Assembly (NCBI GenBank): GCA_021732005.1
Contig: JAKFVT010000003.1
Span: 1-64,000 of the forward strand
DNA: 64,000 nt
Direction of reading: 5' to 3'
Origin: Mycobacterium sp.
Lineage (GTDB): Bacteria > Actinomycetota > Actinomycetes > Mycobacteriales > Mycobacteriaceae
Below, piece after piece: positions 20,173 to 32,610 of this stretch. The number at the start of each line of letters is the position of its first letter. Position 1 is the first letter of the stretch. The translations under genes were made by a program, and so were the position numbers. The notes beneath the pieces are model-generated. The model was not told where the DNA came from. It did not search any database and saw only the letters and a list, made by a program, of their open reading frames with translations.

Positions 20173-20583
20173 TCAGGCGGCCGAGATTCGCAACCGATCC
20201 TGGATGCGGCTCAGGGCGGCGCGGGCCCGGGGACGCAGATCGTCGGCCGGTCCGACCGGGATCAGCGTGACCCCGTCGGCGACGCCGGCCACGTACAGGT
20301 CGGCCACCAGCCCGGCCAATCCGTCGACAGTCCCGGCATAGCGAACGCCCTCCGCTCCGCCATGCTCGGAGATCGCGGCCAGCGCCGTACGCGCGTCGTC
20401 GGCAACCGACACCGCCAGATCGAGCACCACGGCGACGTCGACGGGCAGTCTGCGTCGCCGTCGTGCCGCTTCTTGGAGGTCCGGGGCGCTCAACCGGATG
20501 ACCGGCCGCTGGCCCGCGGTGAACTCGGTCAACTCCGTCCAGGCACCGTCGGTCTCTGCGATGAACACCCGTAACTCCGGCAT
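20173..20583 (-). CDS. Small protein resembling a luciferase-monooxygenase C-terminus
   Basis: The 136-residue protein is not one I can name. Its second half (YAGTVDGLAGLVADLYVAGV, then DGVTLIPVGP) resembles the C-terminal end of NtaA/SnaA-type luciferase-like monooxygenases, where G/AGTPEEVADxL... and DGFxLxP motifs occur. The TIM-barrel core is absent. It could be a decayed remnant or a small domain with an independent role. I chose the ATG at 20583 (MPELRVFIAE); the longer frame to 20628 is less likely. It lies 81 bp after the TerC gene in the same direction. Confidence 0.6.
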   Translation of the reverse strand: MPELRVFIAETDGAWTELTEFTAGQRPVIRLSAPDLQEAARRRRRLPVDVAVVLDLAVSVADDARTALAAISEHGGAEGVRYAGTVDGLAGLVADLYVAGVADGVTLIPVGPADDLRPRARAALSRIQDRLRISAA

Positions 20584-20664
20584 GTCGGTCACGCTAAAGA
20601 CACGAGGCGCCACCGGCCATGGTTCCATTCAGCCGGACCCGAACTCCGGTGCCGGCGGCCTCTT

Positions 20665-21633
20665 TCAGCGTTTTTCGACCACCCGGGTCTTGATCAGGCT
20701 GGCGACCATGGTCAGGAACAGCGTCAGGATGATGACCGCCAGGCTGAGCAACGTCGGAATCTCCGGGACCTGCAAGCCTTCACCGCCGTTGATAAAGGGC
20801 AACTCGTTCTCGTGCAGCGCATGCAGTACGAGCTTGACCCCGATGAAGAATAGGATGAACGCCAGGCCCTGCGACAGATAGACCAGCCGGTTGAGCAGAT
20901 CACCGAGCAGGAAGTAGAGCTGGCGCAACCCCATCAGCGCGAACAGGTTTGCGGTGAACACAATGTAGGGCTCGCGGGTCAGGCCGTAGATCGCCGGAAT
21001 CGAGTCCAGCGCGAACAGCAGATCCGTGGTGCCCAGCGCGACGATCACCAGAAACATCGGGGTCATCAGCCGCTTGCCGCCCTCTTTGACGTACAGCTTC
21101 AGCCCGTCCCATTTGTCGGTCGACGGAACATACTTGCGGGCCAGCCGAACCACGGTGTTCTCGGCGTCGTCGTCGTGCTCGGTGTCGCGGGCCAGCCGGA
21201 TCGCGGTGTACACCAGGAACGCGCCGAAAATGTAGAAAATCCACGAAAACTGTTCGATGGCAACGGCACCCAGCGCGATGAAAATGCCGCGGAAGATCAG
21301 CGCCAGGACGATGCCGATCAGAAGTGCCTCTTGCTGATAGATCTTCGGCACTTTGAAGCTGGCCATGATGATGATGAAGATGAACAGGTTGTCCACCGAC
21401 AGGCTGTACTCGGTGAGCCAGCCCGCGTAGAACTCCAAGCCGAACTGGCCGCCGTGGAAGTTCCACACCCACAGGCCGAATGCGATGGCCAGGCCGATGT
21501 AAAACGACAGATAGATGCCGCACTCACGCATCGTGGGTTCGTGCGGGCGACGCGCGATGAAGATCACGTCGAACAGGAGCACCGCGACCGTCACGCCGAT
21601 GGTGATGAACCATTCGAGCGGTGTCACATTCAT
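20665..21633 (-). CDS. TerC-family integral membrane protein (probable Mn2+ exporter)
   Basis: The 322-residue protein has about nine transmembrane segments and the TerC signatures EYSLSVDNLFIFIIIM and TTDLLFALDSIPAIYGLT, each with acidic residues inside membrane helices. TerC/Alx proteins have been linked to tellurite resistance and to manganese export and insertion of Mn into exported proteins. The ATG at 21633 is preceded by GGAGGT. The upstream leader carries a candidate yybP-ykoY manganese riboswitch, which strongly favours Mn2+ as the substrate. Confidence 0.92.
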   Translation of the reverse strand: MNVTPLEWFITIGVTVAVLLFDVIFIARRPHEPTMRECGIYLSFYIGLAIAFGLWVWNFHGGQFGLEFYAGWLTEYSLSVDNLFIFIIIMASFKVPKIYQQEALLIGIVLALIFRGIFIALGAVAIEQFSWIFYIFGAFLVYTAIRLARDTEHDDDAENTVVRLARKYVPSTDKWDGLKLYVKEGGKRLMTPMFLVIVALGTTDLLFALDSIPAIYGLTREPYIVFTANLFALMGLRQLYFLLGDLLNRLVYLSQGLAFILFFIGVKLVLHALHENELPFINGGEGLQVPEIPTLLSLAVIILTLFLTMVASLIKTRVVEKR

Positions 21634-21656
21634 AACCGACCTCCGGGCGTCACAAA

Positions 21657-21775
21657 ACGTCCGAGGTCTCTTCCGCCGAGCAAAGCTCGGCCCGCGGCAC
21701 CGGACGACCAACGTTGGCCGCCGTGGTGACGACACCGCGACGAAGGAATACTCCCCTCTGGCAGCAGTCTGTCAG
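21657..21775 (-). ncRNA. Candidate yybP-ykoY (manganese) riboswitch
   Basis: On the minus strand, 24 bp upstream of the TerC start, the leader holds GGGGAGTA (21756-21749), then GTCACCAC (the position of the GUCAaCAxxC core), a perfect hairpin GCCGAGC-TTT-GCTCGGC and finally GAGACCTC (about 21670-21663), which can pair with the 5' GAGG. This is the order of conserved blocks in the yybP-ykoY family, whose known ligand is Mn2+ and which often controls TerC-type genes. The alignment was made by eye; a covariance-model scan is needed. Confidence 0.72.
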
Positions 21776-21871
21776 GTTGGCGCACCCAGCAGCAAACCGA
21801 ACGAAGGATCGCCTCGGCCACCGGCCGCGTCCGGCACCGCGATGTCGACGAGGCGGCCTAGGATCCTCGTC

Positions 21872-24800
21872 GTGGCGACGCCGGAAATTCCCCCGCAATA
21901 CCTGTTGTCGGAGCAGGCACCGGCCCCGCGCACGCTCATCGACATCCTCTACGACACCGCCAATCGGTACCCCGAGGCCGCCGCCATCGACGACGGCACG
22001 GTGCAGCTGACCTACGCCGAGCTGATCGCCGACATCGAGGAGAGCGTCGACTGGCTGGCCGCCCGCGGGATCGGCCGTGGCGACCGGATCGGCATCCGGA
22101 TGCCGTCCGGCAGTTACGCCCTCTACGTCGCGATCCTCTCCACGCTGGCCGCCGGCGCGGCCTATGTCCCGGTCGACGCCGACGATCCCGACGAGCGCGC
22201 CGAGCTGGTGTTCAACGAGGCCGGCGTGGTCGCCGTCATCACCGAGGCCGGCCTGACTCGCGGACCCGGTTCGTCGCGCGGATGGCGGGCGACGGCACCA
22301 TTGGGTCGCGACGACGCGTGGATCATCTTCACCTCCGGATCCACCGGAACCCCCAAGGGTGTCGCGGTCACCCATCGCAACGCGGCGGCCTTCGTCGACG
22401 CCGAGGCGCGAATGTTCTTGCAGAGCAACCCGATCGGACCGACTGACCGGGTACTGGCCGGTTTGTCGGTGGCGTTCGACGCCTCGTGCGAAGAGATGTG
22501 GCTGGCCTGGCGGTACGGCGCATGTCTGGTGCCTGCGCCTCGCGCTCTGGTGCGCAGCGGCATGGACCTCGGGCCGTGGCTGGTGGCGCGGGACATCACC
22601 GTGGTGTCCACGGTGCCCACGCTGGCGTCGCTGTGGCCGGCCGAGGCGCTGGAAGCGGTACGGCTGCTGATCTTCGGCGGCGAGGCCTGCCCGCCCGAGT
22701 TGGCCGAACGGCTCGCGGTCGAAGGCCGCGAGGTGTGGAACACCTACGGACCGACCGAAGCAACCGTGGTGGCCAGCGCCGCCCGCCTCGACGGGCGCAG
22801 TCCGGTCAGCATCGGGCGGCCGCTGCCGGGCTGGGACCTGGCGGTGGTCGACTCGGGCGGCGCCCCCGTCGCTCTCGGCGAAGTGGGCGAGCTGGTGATC
22901 GGGGGAGTCGGCCTGGCCCGCTATCTGGATCCGGAGAAAGACGCCGAGAAGTACGCGCCGATGCCTTCACTGGAGTGGGCGCGGGCCTACCGCAGCGGCG
23001 ACCTCGTCCGGTTGGAAGCCGACGGACTGTACTTCCAGGGTCGCGCCGACGATCAGGTCAAGGTCGGCGGACGCCGCATCGAACTCGGCGAGGTCGACTC
23101 GGCGCTGGTGAACCTGCCCGGCGTCAGCGGCGCGGCGGCGGCGGTGCGCCGCACTGCTAGCGGCACTCCGATGCTCGTCGGCTACATCTCCAGCGCCAAC
23201 CCCGATTTCGACCTCGCCGCGGCCCGCACCCACCTGGCCGACGCCCTGCCCGCCGCGCTGGTGCCGCGCCTTGTGCTGCTCGACGAGCTACCGACCCGGA
23301 CCTCGGGCAAGGTCGATCGCAACGCGCTGCCGTGGCCGCCGCCCGGCTATCAGGACTCCGAACCCGACCTGGGCGGCACCATGGGCTGGCTGGCCGGGCT
23401 GTGGCGCGACGTCCTGGGCGCGGTGGTGGACGGCCCGGAGGCGGACTTCTTCGCCCTCGGCGGCGGCTCGCTGTCGGCGGCCCAGCTGGTGGCCGCGCTG
23501 CGCGAGCGCTACCCACAGCTGACCGTCGCCCAGCTCTACGACCACCCCCGGCTGGGGTCGCTGGCCGAATTCCTCGAAGAGCAGAAGCCGCCGGCAGCGG
23601 TCACCCCGCGCCACGTCACGCCGACGCCGGTGTCGACGCAGGCGGCCCAGGTGTTGTTGTCGGTGCCGCTGGCGACGCTGACCGGGCTGCAGTGGGTGAC
23701 GTGGCTGGCGCTGATCAACAACGTGGCCGCCGCGGTCCATCCGCTGCCGTGGCTCGCACCGGTGAACTGGTGGCTGGTGCTGGTGGCCTTCATTCTGTTC
23801 ATCACCCCGATCGGCCGGATGGGCATCGCTGTGCTGGGCGCGCGGACGCTGCTGTCCGGGCTGGAGCCGGGCACCTATCGGCGGGGCGGATCCGAACACC
23901 TGCGGGTGTGGCTGGCCGAACGGCTGGCCGACGCCAGCGGCGCCGAGAACCTCGCGGGTGCGCCGTGGCTGGTGTACTACGCACGAGCGCTGGGTAACAA
24001 GATCGGCAAAGGCGTGGATCTGCATTCGGCGCCTCCGGTGACCGGCATGCTCACGCTCGGCCATCGGGTTTCCATCGAACCGGAGGTCGACCTGACCGGG
24101 CACTGGATCGACGGCGACCTCTTCCACGTCGGCCCGATCAGCGTCGGCAACGACGCCAGCATCGGGGCACGCACCACGCTGTTCCCGGGTGCCGTCGTCG
24201 GGAAGGACGCCGACGTGGCGCCCGGCTCGGGCGTGGTCGGCAAGGTGAAGAACGGGCAGTACTGGAAGGGCTCCCCGGCGGTGAAGTCCGGTAAGGCCCG
24301 CCATCCGTGGCCGGAGCACCGGCCGCCGCGTGCCGCCCTGTGGGTGGCCGTCTACGGGGTGACGTCCATGTTCCTCGGCGCGGTGCCACTGCTGGCGCTG
24401 GCGATCGGGTTGGGTGTGGTGGTCTGGCCGGCACGGCACAGTGCGACGCTGGGTTCGGCCCTCGTCGCGGCTGCGCCGTGGATTCCGGTGGCCGCGCTGG
24501 TCGCCATGGTGGTGTACGCGGCGTTCACCGTCGTGGCGGTGCGGATTCTCGCGATCGGGCTGCGCGAGGGCTATCACCCGGTGCGCAGCCGGGTGGGGTG
24601 GCAGCTGTGGACCACCGAACGGCTCATGGACGCCGCGCGCAACTACCTGTTCCCCGTCTACGCCAGCCTGCTCACCCCGTGGTGGCTGCGGGCGCTCGGC
24701 GCGAAAGTCGGCCGCAACACCGAGATTTCGACCGCGCTGCTGACCCCGAAGTTCACCGTCGTGGAGGACGGCGCATTTCTGGCCGACGACACCATGGTGG

Positions 24801-25777
24801 CCTCCTACGAACTCGGCGGCGGCTGGATCCATGTCGCCAAGGCCACCGTCGGCAAACGCGCTTTCCTGGGCAACTCCGGTATCACCCAACCGGGCCGGCG
24901 GGTTCCCGACGACGGCCTCGTGGCGGTGCTTTCGGCCGCCCCGCACAAGGCGAAGGCCGGTTCGTCGTGGCTGGGCAGTCCGCCGATCCGGTTGCGCCGA
25001 CGCGCCGACGAGGCCGACGCCTCACTGACGTTCAGCCCGCCGATGCGGTTGAAGGTGATGCGCGCCGCGGTCGAGACCTGCCGGCTGTTCCCGGTGATCG
25101 TCACCTTCGCGATCGGTGTGGCGGTTCTGGCCGCGCTGCAGGCCTTGGCGCTCGAAGCCGGCTACGCCCTCGCGGCGCTGGCCGGCGGGGTCGTGCTGCT
25201 CATTGCGGGCGCAGTCGCCGGCGGGATCGCAGTGGCCGCCAAATGGCTTGTGGTGGGCCATATTCCGGCCGACGAACAGCCCCTCTGGTCGTCGTTCGTG
25301 TGGCGTAACGAGGTGTCGGACACGTTCGTGGAAACGGTGGCGGCGCCGTGGTTCGCCCGCGCCGCCAGCGGCACCCCCGTGATGAACCTCTGGCTGCGGG
25401 CGCTGGGCGCCAAGATCGGCCGAGGCGTGTGGTGTGAAACGTATTGGCTTCCCGAAGCCGACCTGGTGACACTGCAACGCGCCAGCACCGTCAACCGCGG
25501 CTGCGTGGTGCAGACCCATCTGTTCCATGATCGGATCATGCGCATGGACACCGTCGTGCTCGACGAGGGTGCCACGCTCGGACCGCATTGCGTGGCGTTG
25601 CCCGCGGCCAGGCTCGGCGCGGGCGCCACCGTCGGCCCGGCATCGCTGGTTATGCGTGGCGACGAGGTACCGCCGTCGACCCGCTGGCAGGGAAATCCGA
25701 TTGCCCCGTGGCTCGTTTCGAAGAAGAAGACCCGCGACGATGCCGCCTCGCGCAAGGCCGAGGACAGCGCCGCGTGA
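21872..25777 (+). CDS. Pls/PosA-type membrane peptide synthetase (poly-amino-acid synthetase)
   Basis: The product of about 1301 residues has the epsilon-poly-L-lysine-synthetase layout. An adenylation domain comes first (FTSGSTGTPKG near 153, YGPTE near 292, RADDQVKVGGRRIELGE near 391). A carrier domain follows (FALGGGSLSAAQ, phosphopantetheine Ser about 533). Then come six transmembrane helices in three pairs, separating three tandem C-terminal domains with left-handed beta-helix-like repeats. There is no condensation or thioesterase domain. Pls joins one amino acid type iteratively into short isopeptide chains, and length matches Streptomyces Pls. The GTG at 21872 has AGGA 8 bp upstream; an ATG at 21842 is possible. 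The amino acid used is unknown. Confidence 0.88.
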   Translation: MATPEIPPQYLLSEQAPAPRTLIDILYDTANRYPEAAAIDDGTVQLTYAELIADIEESVDWLAARGIGRGDRIGIRMPSGSYALYVAILSTLAAGAAYVPVDADDPDERAELVFNEAGVVAVITEAGLTRGPGSSRGWRATAPLGRDDAWIIFTSGSTGTPKGVAVTHRNAAAFVDAEARMFLQSNPIGPTDRVLAGLSVAFDASCEEMWLAWRYGACLVPAPRALVRSGMDLGPWLVARDITVVSTVPTLASLWPAEALEAVRLLIFGGEACPPELAERLAVEGREVWNTYGPTEATVVASAARLDGRSPVSIGRPLPGWDLAVVDSGGAPVALGEVGELVIGGVGLARYLDPEKDAEKYAPMPSLEWARAYRSGDLVRLEADGLYFQGRADDQVKVGGRRIELGEVDSALVNLPGVSGAAAAVRRTASGTPMLVGYISSANPDFDLAAARTHLADALPAALVPRLVLLDELPTRTSGKVDRNALPWPPPGYQDSEPDLGGTMGWLAGLWRDVLGAVVDGPEADFFALGGGSLSAAQLVAALRERYPQLTVAQLYDHPRLGSLAEFLEEQKPPAAVTPRHVTPTPVSTQAAQVLLSVPLATLTGLQWVTWLALINNVAAAVHPLPWLAPVNWWLVLVAFILFITPIGRMGIAVLGARTLLSGLEPGTYRRGGSEHLRVWLAERLADASGAENLAGAPWLVYYARALGNKIGKGVDLHSAPPVTGMLTLGHRVSIEPEVDLTGHWIDGDLFHVGPISVGNDASIGARTTLFPGAVVGKDADVAPGSGVVGKVKNGQYWKGSPAVKSGKARHPWPEHRPPRAALWVAVYGVTSMFLGAVPLLALAIGLGVVVWPARHSATLGSALVAAAPWIPVAALVAMVVYAAFTVVAVRILAIGLREGYHPVRSRVGWQLWTTERLMDAARNYLFPVYASLLTPWWLRALGAKVGRNTEISTALLTPKFTVVEDGAFLADDTMVASYELGGGWIHVAKATVGKRAFLGNSGITQPGRRVPDDGLVAVLSAAPHKAKAGSSWLGSPPIRLRRRADEADASLTFSPPMRLKVMRAAVETCRLFPVIVTFAIGVAVLAALQALALEAGYALAALAGGVVLLIAGAVAGGIAVAAKWLVVGHIPADEQPLWSSFVWRNEVSDTFVETVAAPWFARAASGTPVMNLWLRALGAKIGRGVWCETYWLPEADLVTLQRASTVNRGCVVQTHLFHDRIMRMDTVVLDEGATLGPHCVALPAARLGAGATVGPASLVMRGDEVPPSTRWQGNPIAPWLVSKKKTRDDAASRKAEDSAA

Positions 25778-27111
25778 AACAGCCCGCCAAGAAGGCCGTC
25801 AAGAAAGGCGGCCCACCCGTCATAGATCCGTACCTGCCGAACAACGGCAACTTCGGCTACCGGGTGTCGCGCTACGAGCTGGACCTGGAGTACAAGGTCG
25901 CGATCAACCGGCTGACCGGCACCGCCACCATCACCGCGGCGACGCTGGCGTCACTGAAGACGTTCACGCTGGATCTGTCCACCGCACTGTCGGTGTCGAA
26001 GGTCACGGTCAACGGCCGTCGCCCGTCGAACTTCTCCGCCTCCAACGGCAAGCTGCACATCACCCTGTCCACGCCGTTGCCTGCGGGTGCGGCGATGTCG
26101 ATCAGCGTGCGCTACGGCGGCAACCCCCGTCCGATCCGAAGTTATTGGGGCGAAGTCGGTTTCGAGGAGTTGTCCAACGGGGCTCTGGTTGCCGGTCAGC
26201 CGAACGGCGCAGCGTCGTGGTTCCCGTGCGACGACCATCCCAGCGCCAAGGCCAGCTACCGGATCCAGATCAGCACCGACAGCCCCTACCGTGCGGTGGC
26301 CAACGGCGAACTGATCTCGCGGCGGGTTCGGGCCGCACAGACGGTGTGGACCTACGAACAGCCGGAGCCGACGTCGACCTATCTGATCACCCTGCAGATC
26401 GGCATGTACGGCGCCTACAAACTGCCCAAGTCTCAGGTACCGATGCAGGCGGTGCTGCCCGACCGGCTCCGTGCCGCGTTCGACCAGGACTTCGGCCGTC
26501 AGCCGCAGATGATGAAGTTGTTCGTCAAGCTGTTCGGCCCGTACCCGTTGAGCAACGGCTACACCGTTGTGGTGACCGATGACGATCTGGAGATACCGCT
26601 TGAGGCACAAGGTATCTCGATCTTCGGCGCCAACCACTGCGACGGCAAGCGGGGCACCGAACGACTGATCGCCCACGAGCTGGCCCATCAGTGGTTCGGC
26701 AACAGCGTGACCGCGCGGCGCTGGCGCGATATCTGGTTGCACGAGGGATTCGCCTGCTACGCCGAATGGTTGTGGTCGGAGAACTCCGGCGGACGCTCCG
26801 CCGACCAGTGGGCCCGCCACTATCACGCCAAGCTGGCGTCCTCGCCGCAGAATCTGTTGCTGGCCGACCCCGGGCCGCGCGACATGTTCGACGACCGCGT
26901 CTACAAGCGGGGTGCGCTCACACTGCACGTCCTGCGCGGCACCCTCGGCGACGAGAAGTTCTTTGCGCTGCTGCGTGATTGGACCAGCAGACATCAGCAC
27001 AGCACGGTGGTGACCGACGACTTCACCGGCCTTGCCGCCAACTACGCCGACGTCTCGCTGCGCCCGTTGTGGGATACCTGGCTGCATTCCACCGAGGTGC
27101 CGCGGCTGTGA
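25774..27111 (+). CDS. M1-family zinc aminopeptidase-like metallopeptidase
   Basis: The 445-residue protein has the M1 N-terminal beta-saddle (YRVSRYELDLEYKV, RLTGTATIT) and the zinc motif HELAHQWFG (His301, Glu302, His305) with the third ligand Glu324 in LHEGF. The usual GxMEN exopeptidase motif is replaced by EAQGISIFGANH, and the domain after the catalytic core is short. It begins with a Lys-rich stretch (KQPAKKAVKKGG). The GTG start overlaps the Pls stop (GTGA), so the two are coupled. M1 peptidases also accompany Pls in poly-lysine producers, so a role in polymer trimming or self-protection is plausible. Confidence 0.88.
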   Translation: MKQPAKKAVKKGGPPVIDPYLPNNGNFGYRVSRYELDLEYKVAINRLTGTATITAATLASLKTFTLDLSTALSVSKVTVNGRRPSNFSASNGKLHITLSTPLPAGAAMSISVRYGGNPRPIRSYWGEVGFEELSNGALVAGQPNGAASWFPCDDHPSAKASYRIQISTDSPYRAVANGELISRRVRAAQTVWTYEQPEPTSTYLITLQIGMYGAYKLPKSQVPMQAVLPDRLRAAFDQDFGRQPQMMKLFVKLFGPYPLSNGYTVVVTDDDLEIPLEAQGISIFGANHCDGKRGTERLIAHELAHQWFGNSVTARRWRDIWLHEGFACYAEWLWSENSGGRSADQWARHYHAKLASSPQNLLLADPGPRDMFDDRVYKRGALTLHVLRGTLGDEKFFALLRDWTSRHQHSTVVTDDFTGLAANYADVSLRPLWDTWLHSTEVPRL

Positions 27112-28394
27112 CCGACGCGGGTGCCTCATTCGAGGCGCTGAGCGCCACCGGTGCTGACCAGATCAGCGGCACCGGGGCGATCACCCGCAGCAGTGTGGCC
27201 AGAGTCGGTGCGGCCACGGCGATCTCGGCGGTGTGCGGATACGCGGTCCTCTACCTGGCCGCCCGCGCCCTGGACCCGGCCGGCTTCTCGGTGTTCGGGG
27301 TGTTCTGGGGCGCGTTCGGATTGGTCGGTGGCGCCGCGTACGGGCTGCTGCAGGAGGCCACCCGCGAAGTCCGCACCGGGGGCTATGTCGAGATGGCGGA
27401 GGGACCCCGCACGCACCCGATGCGGATAGCGACGGCGGTCGGGGTGGTCTCCGCCCTTGTCATGGCGGGCACCTCGTTCCTATGGGCGCCGCACGTGTTC
27501 AGCGTGTCCCGGCCGCTGTCGGTGGTGCTGCTGAGCGTGGGCCTGGCCGGATTCTGTATTCACGCAACACTTTTGGGCCTGCTTGCCGGCACCGGCCGCT
27601 GGGGTGGCTACGGGGCGCTGATGGTAACCGACGCCATCATGCGGGTGGTGGTCGCAGTGGCGGCGTTCGCGGTGGGTTGGGGGCTGGACGGCTTCTTGTG
27701 GGCGACGGTCGCCGGTGCGATCGGATGGCTGCTGCTGATGTCGGTGTCACCGGGCGCGCGGACGGCGGCCAAGCTGCGCACCCCCGGCAGTACCGCGACC
27801 TTCCTGCGCGGAGCCGGACACTCGATCGCCGCCGCCGGCGCCAGCGCCATCCTCGTCATGGGCTTCCCGGTGCTGCTGAAGGCGACCTCCGGCGGTGACC
27901 TCGGGGCGGCCGGCGGCGTGGTGATCCTGGCGGTGACACTGACCCGCGCGCCGCTGCTGGTTCCGCTCACCGCGATGCAGGGCAACTTGATCGCACACTT
28001 CGTCGACCACCGCGGCCATCGGCTCAAGGCGTTGATCGCGCCGGCGGCGGTGGTGCTGGTGCTCGGCGCCGTCGGGGTGGTGGCCGCCGGACTGCTCGGG
28101 CCGTGGCTGATCCGGGTGGCGTTCGGCGACGAGTACGGCCCGGGCGGACTGCTGCTGGCCTGGCTGACCGCCGGCGCGGTGGCGATCGCACTGTTGACCG
28201 TGACCGGGGCCGCGACGGTCGCCGCCGGCCTGCACCGGGCCTACTCGATCGGCTGGGTCGGGGCCACCGTCGTCTCCGCGGCCCTGCTGAGCCTGCCCAT
28301 GGACCTGACCGATCGCACCGTGGTGGCCCTGCTGTGCGGACCGCTGGTCGGCATCGTCGTCCACCTGGCCGCGCTGGGCCGCGCCGCGCGCTGA
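27108..28394 (+). CDS. Polysaccharide-flippase-like membrane protein (Rv3630-like)
   Basis: The 428-residue protein has about 12 hydrophobic helices with a MOP-superfamily (Wzx/MATE-like) pattern, beginning SSVARVGAATAISAVCGYAVLYLAARAL. Such proteins move lipid-linked sugars across the membrane. Homologues lie next to ppgS in mycobacteria, so flipping of polyprenyl-phosphate GalNAc to the outer face, where arabinogalactan is decorated with galactosamine, is a reasonable inference. Its GTG start overlaps the M1 peptidase stop (GTGA), tying it to the Pls pair in this genome. Confidence 0.85.
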   Translation: MTDAGASFEALSATGADQISGTGAITRSSVARVGAATAISAVCGYAVLYLAARALDPAGFSVFGVFWGAFGLVGGAAYGLLQEATREVRTGGYVEMAEGPRTHPMRIATAVGVVSALVMAGTSFLWAPHVFSVSRPLSVVLLSVGLAGFCIHATLLGLLAGTGRWGGYGALMVTDAIMRVVVAVAAFAVGWGLDGFLWATVAGAIGWLLLMSVSPGARTAAKLRTPGSTATFLRGAGHSIAAAGASAILVMGFPVLLKATSGGDLGAAGGVVILAVTLTRAPLLVPLTAMQGNLIAHFVDHRGHRLKALIAPAAVVLVLGAVGVVAAGLLGPWLIRVAFGDEYGPGGLLLAWLTAGAVAIALLTVTGAATVAAGLHRAYSIGWVGATVVSAALLSLPMDLTDRTVVALLCGPLVGIVVHLAALGRAAR

Positions 28395-28410
28395 GGCCAC
28401 GGTTCTCGGC

Positions 28411-29117
28411 GTGTACCTTGTGGACATCGACACGTCCTACCCCGACGCCTGGATCATCGTGCCGGCGTTCAACGAGGCGCAGGTCATAGCCGACGTCATC
28501 GCGGACCTGCGTCAAGTCTTCGACCACGTGGTCTGCGTCGACGACGGCAGTAAGGACGACACCGCCGATATCGCCTGGCGGGCGGGCGCCCACGTGGTCC
28601 GGCACCCGGTGAATCTCGGGCAGGGCGCGGCCATCCAGACCGGGGTGGAATACGCGCGCCGTCAGCCCGGCGCGGCGGTGTTCGTCACCTTCGACGCCGA
28701 CGGGCAGCACCGGGTCAAGGACGTCCTCGTCATGATGGAGCGGCTGGCCAAGGGCGATGTCGACGTCGTGATCGGCACCCGCTTCGCCGGCACCACCGTC
28801 AGCCACACCCCGCCGCTGAAGCGGGTGATCCTGCGCGCGGCAGCCGTGTTGAGCCCGAGCAGTCACCGGCTGCATCTGACCGACTCGCACAACGGGCTGC
28901 GGGTGTTCAACAAGACCGTGGCCGACCACCTCAACCTGACGATGAACGGGATGAGCCACGCCGGGGAATTCATTGCGCTGATCGCCGAAAACCATTGGCG
29001 GGTAACCGAAGAGCCCGTCGAGATTCTCTACACCGAATACTCGATGTCGAAGGGCCAGCCGCTGCTGAACGGGGTCAACATCGTCTTCGACGGGTTCCTG
29101 CGCGGAAGGATGCGCCG

Positions 29118-29121
<4 letters not shown>
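28411..29121 (+). CDS. ppgS: Polyprenyl-phosphate GalNAc synthase, GT2 family
   Basis: This 236-residue GT2 enzyme shows WIIVPAFNEAQVI at the N-terminus, DDGS at 44-47, NLGQGAAIQTG, the metal/sugar motif DADGQH at 95-100, and a GTRF acceptor-region motif. It is colinear with Rv3631 (PpgS), which makes polyprenyl-phospho-N-acetylgalactosamine, the donor for the galactosamine substituent of arabinogalactan. It has no membrane helix of its own; the DUF2304 partner encoded by an overlapping gene (ATGA) probably anchors it. It starts at a GTG 16 bp after the flippase gene. Confidence 0.88.
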
Positions 29122-32214
<3,093 letters not shown>

Positions 32215-32241
32215 TCGCGGCCATGTGCCAAAGTAGTTTGT

Positions 32242-32610
32242 ATGTCTAACTTGCGCGAGGATGGCCTACGTGTTTTCCGGGAGATGCTGCCCGGGACGCT
32301 GCCCGACGGGGACGTCGACTTCGGCGGCGGGTTCGCCCCCGAACTGATGGATATCGGTGTCGAGAGCGTGTTCGGCCGGCTGTGGACCCGCGAGGGCCTC
32401 AGCCGCCGCGACCGAAGCCTGGTGACGCTGGGCATCCTGATCGCACTGCGGGCCACCGAGGAGATGGACGCCCACTTCCGGATCGCCCGGCAGAACGGCC
32501 TGTCGGAGGAGGAATTGGCCGAGGTGATCTATCACGCCACCGGCTACGCCGGTTTCCCGGCGGCAGCCACGGCCCGCAATATCGCCGCCAAAGCGCTATC
32601 GGGCGATTAG
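32242..32610 (+). CDS. Carboxymuconolactone decarboxylase-like protein
   Basis: The 122-residue product has the CMD fold: REMLPGTLPDGD, FGRLWTREGLSRRDRSLVTLGILIAL and an EEMDAHFRIARQNGLSEEELAEVIYHATGYAGFPAA helix pair. It lacks the CxxC of AhpD peroxidases, so it is closer to the gamma-carboxymuconolactone decarboxylase subgroup. No protocatechuate-pathway genes lie nearby, and the activity is uncertain. The ATG follows the membrane-protein gene by 27 bp. Confidence 0.85.
   Translation: MSNLREDGLRVFREMLPGTLPDGDVDFGGGFAPELMDIGVESVFGRLWTREGLSRRDRSLVTLGILIALRATEEMDAHFRIARQNGLSEEELAEVIYHATGYAGFPAAATARNIAAKALSGD

Noticed and set aside
23288..24946. A 552-codon minus-strand frame inside the Pls gene
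   Set aside because: It is the antisense shadow of the membrane and carrier part of Pls; no hydrophobic or catalytic pattern of its own.
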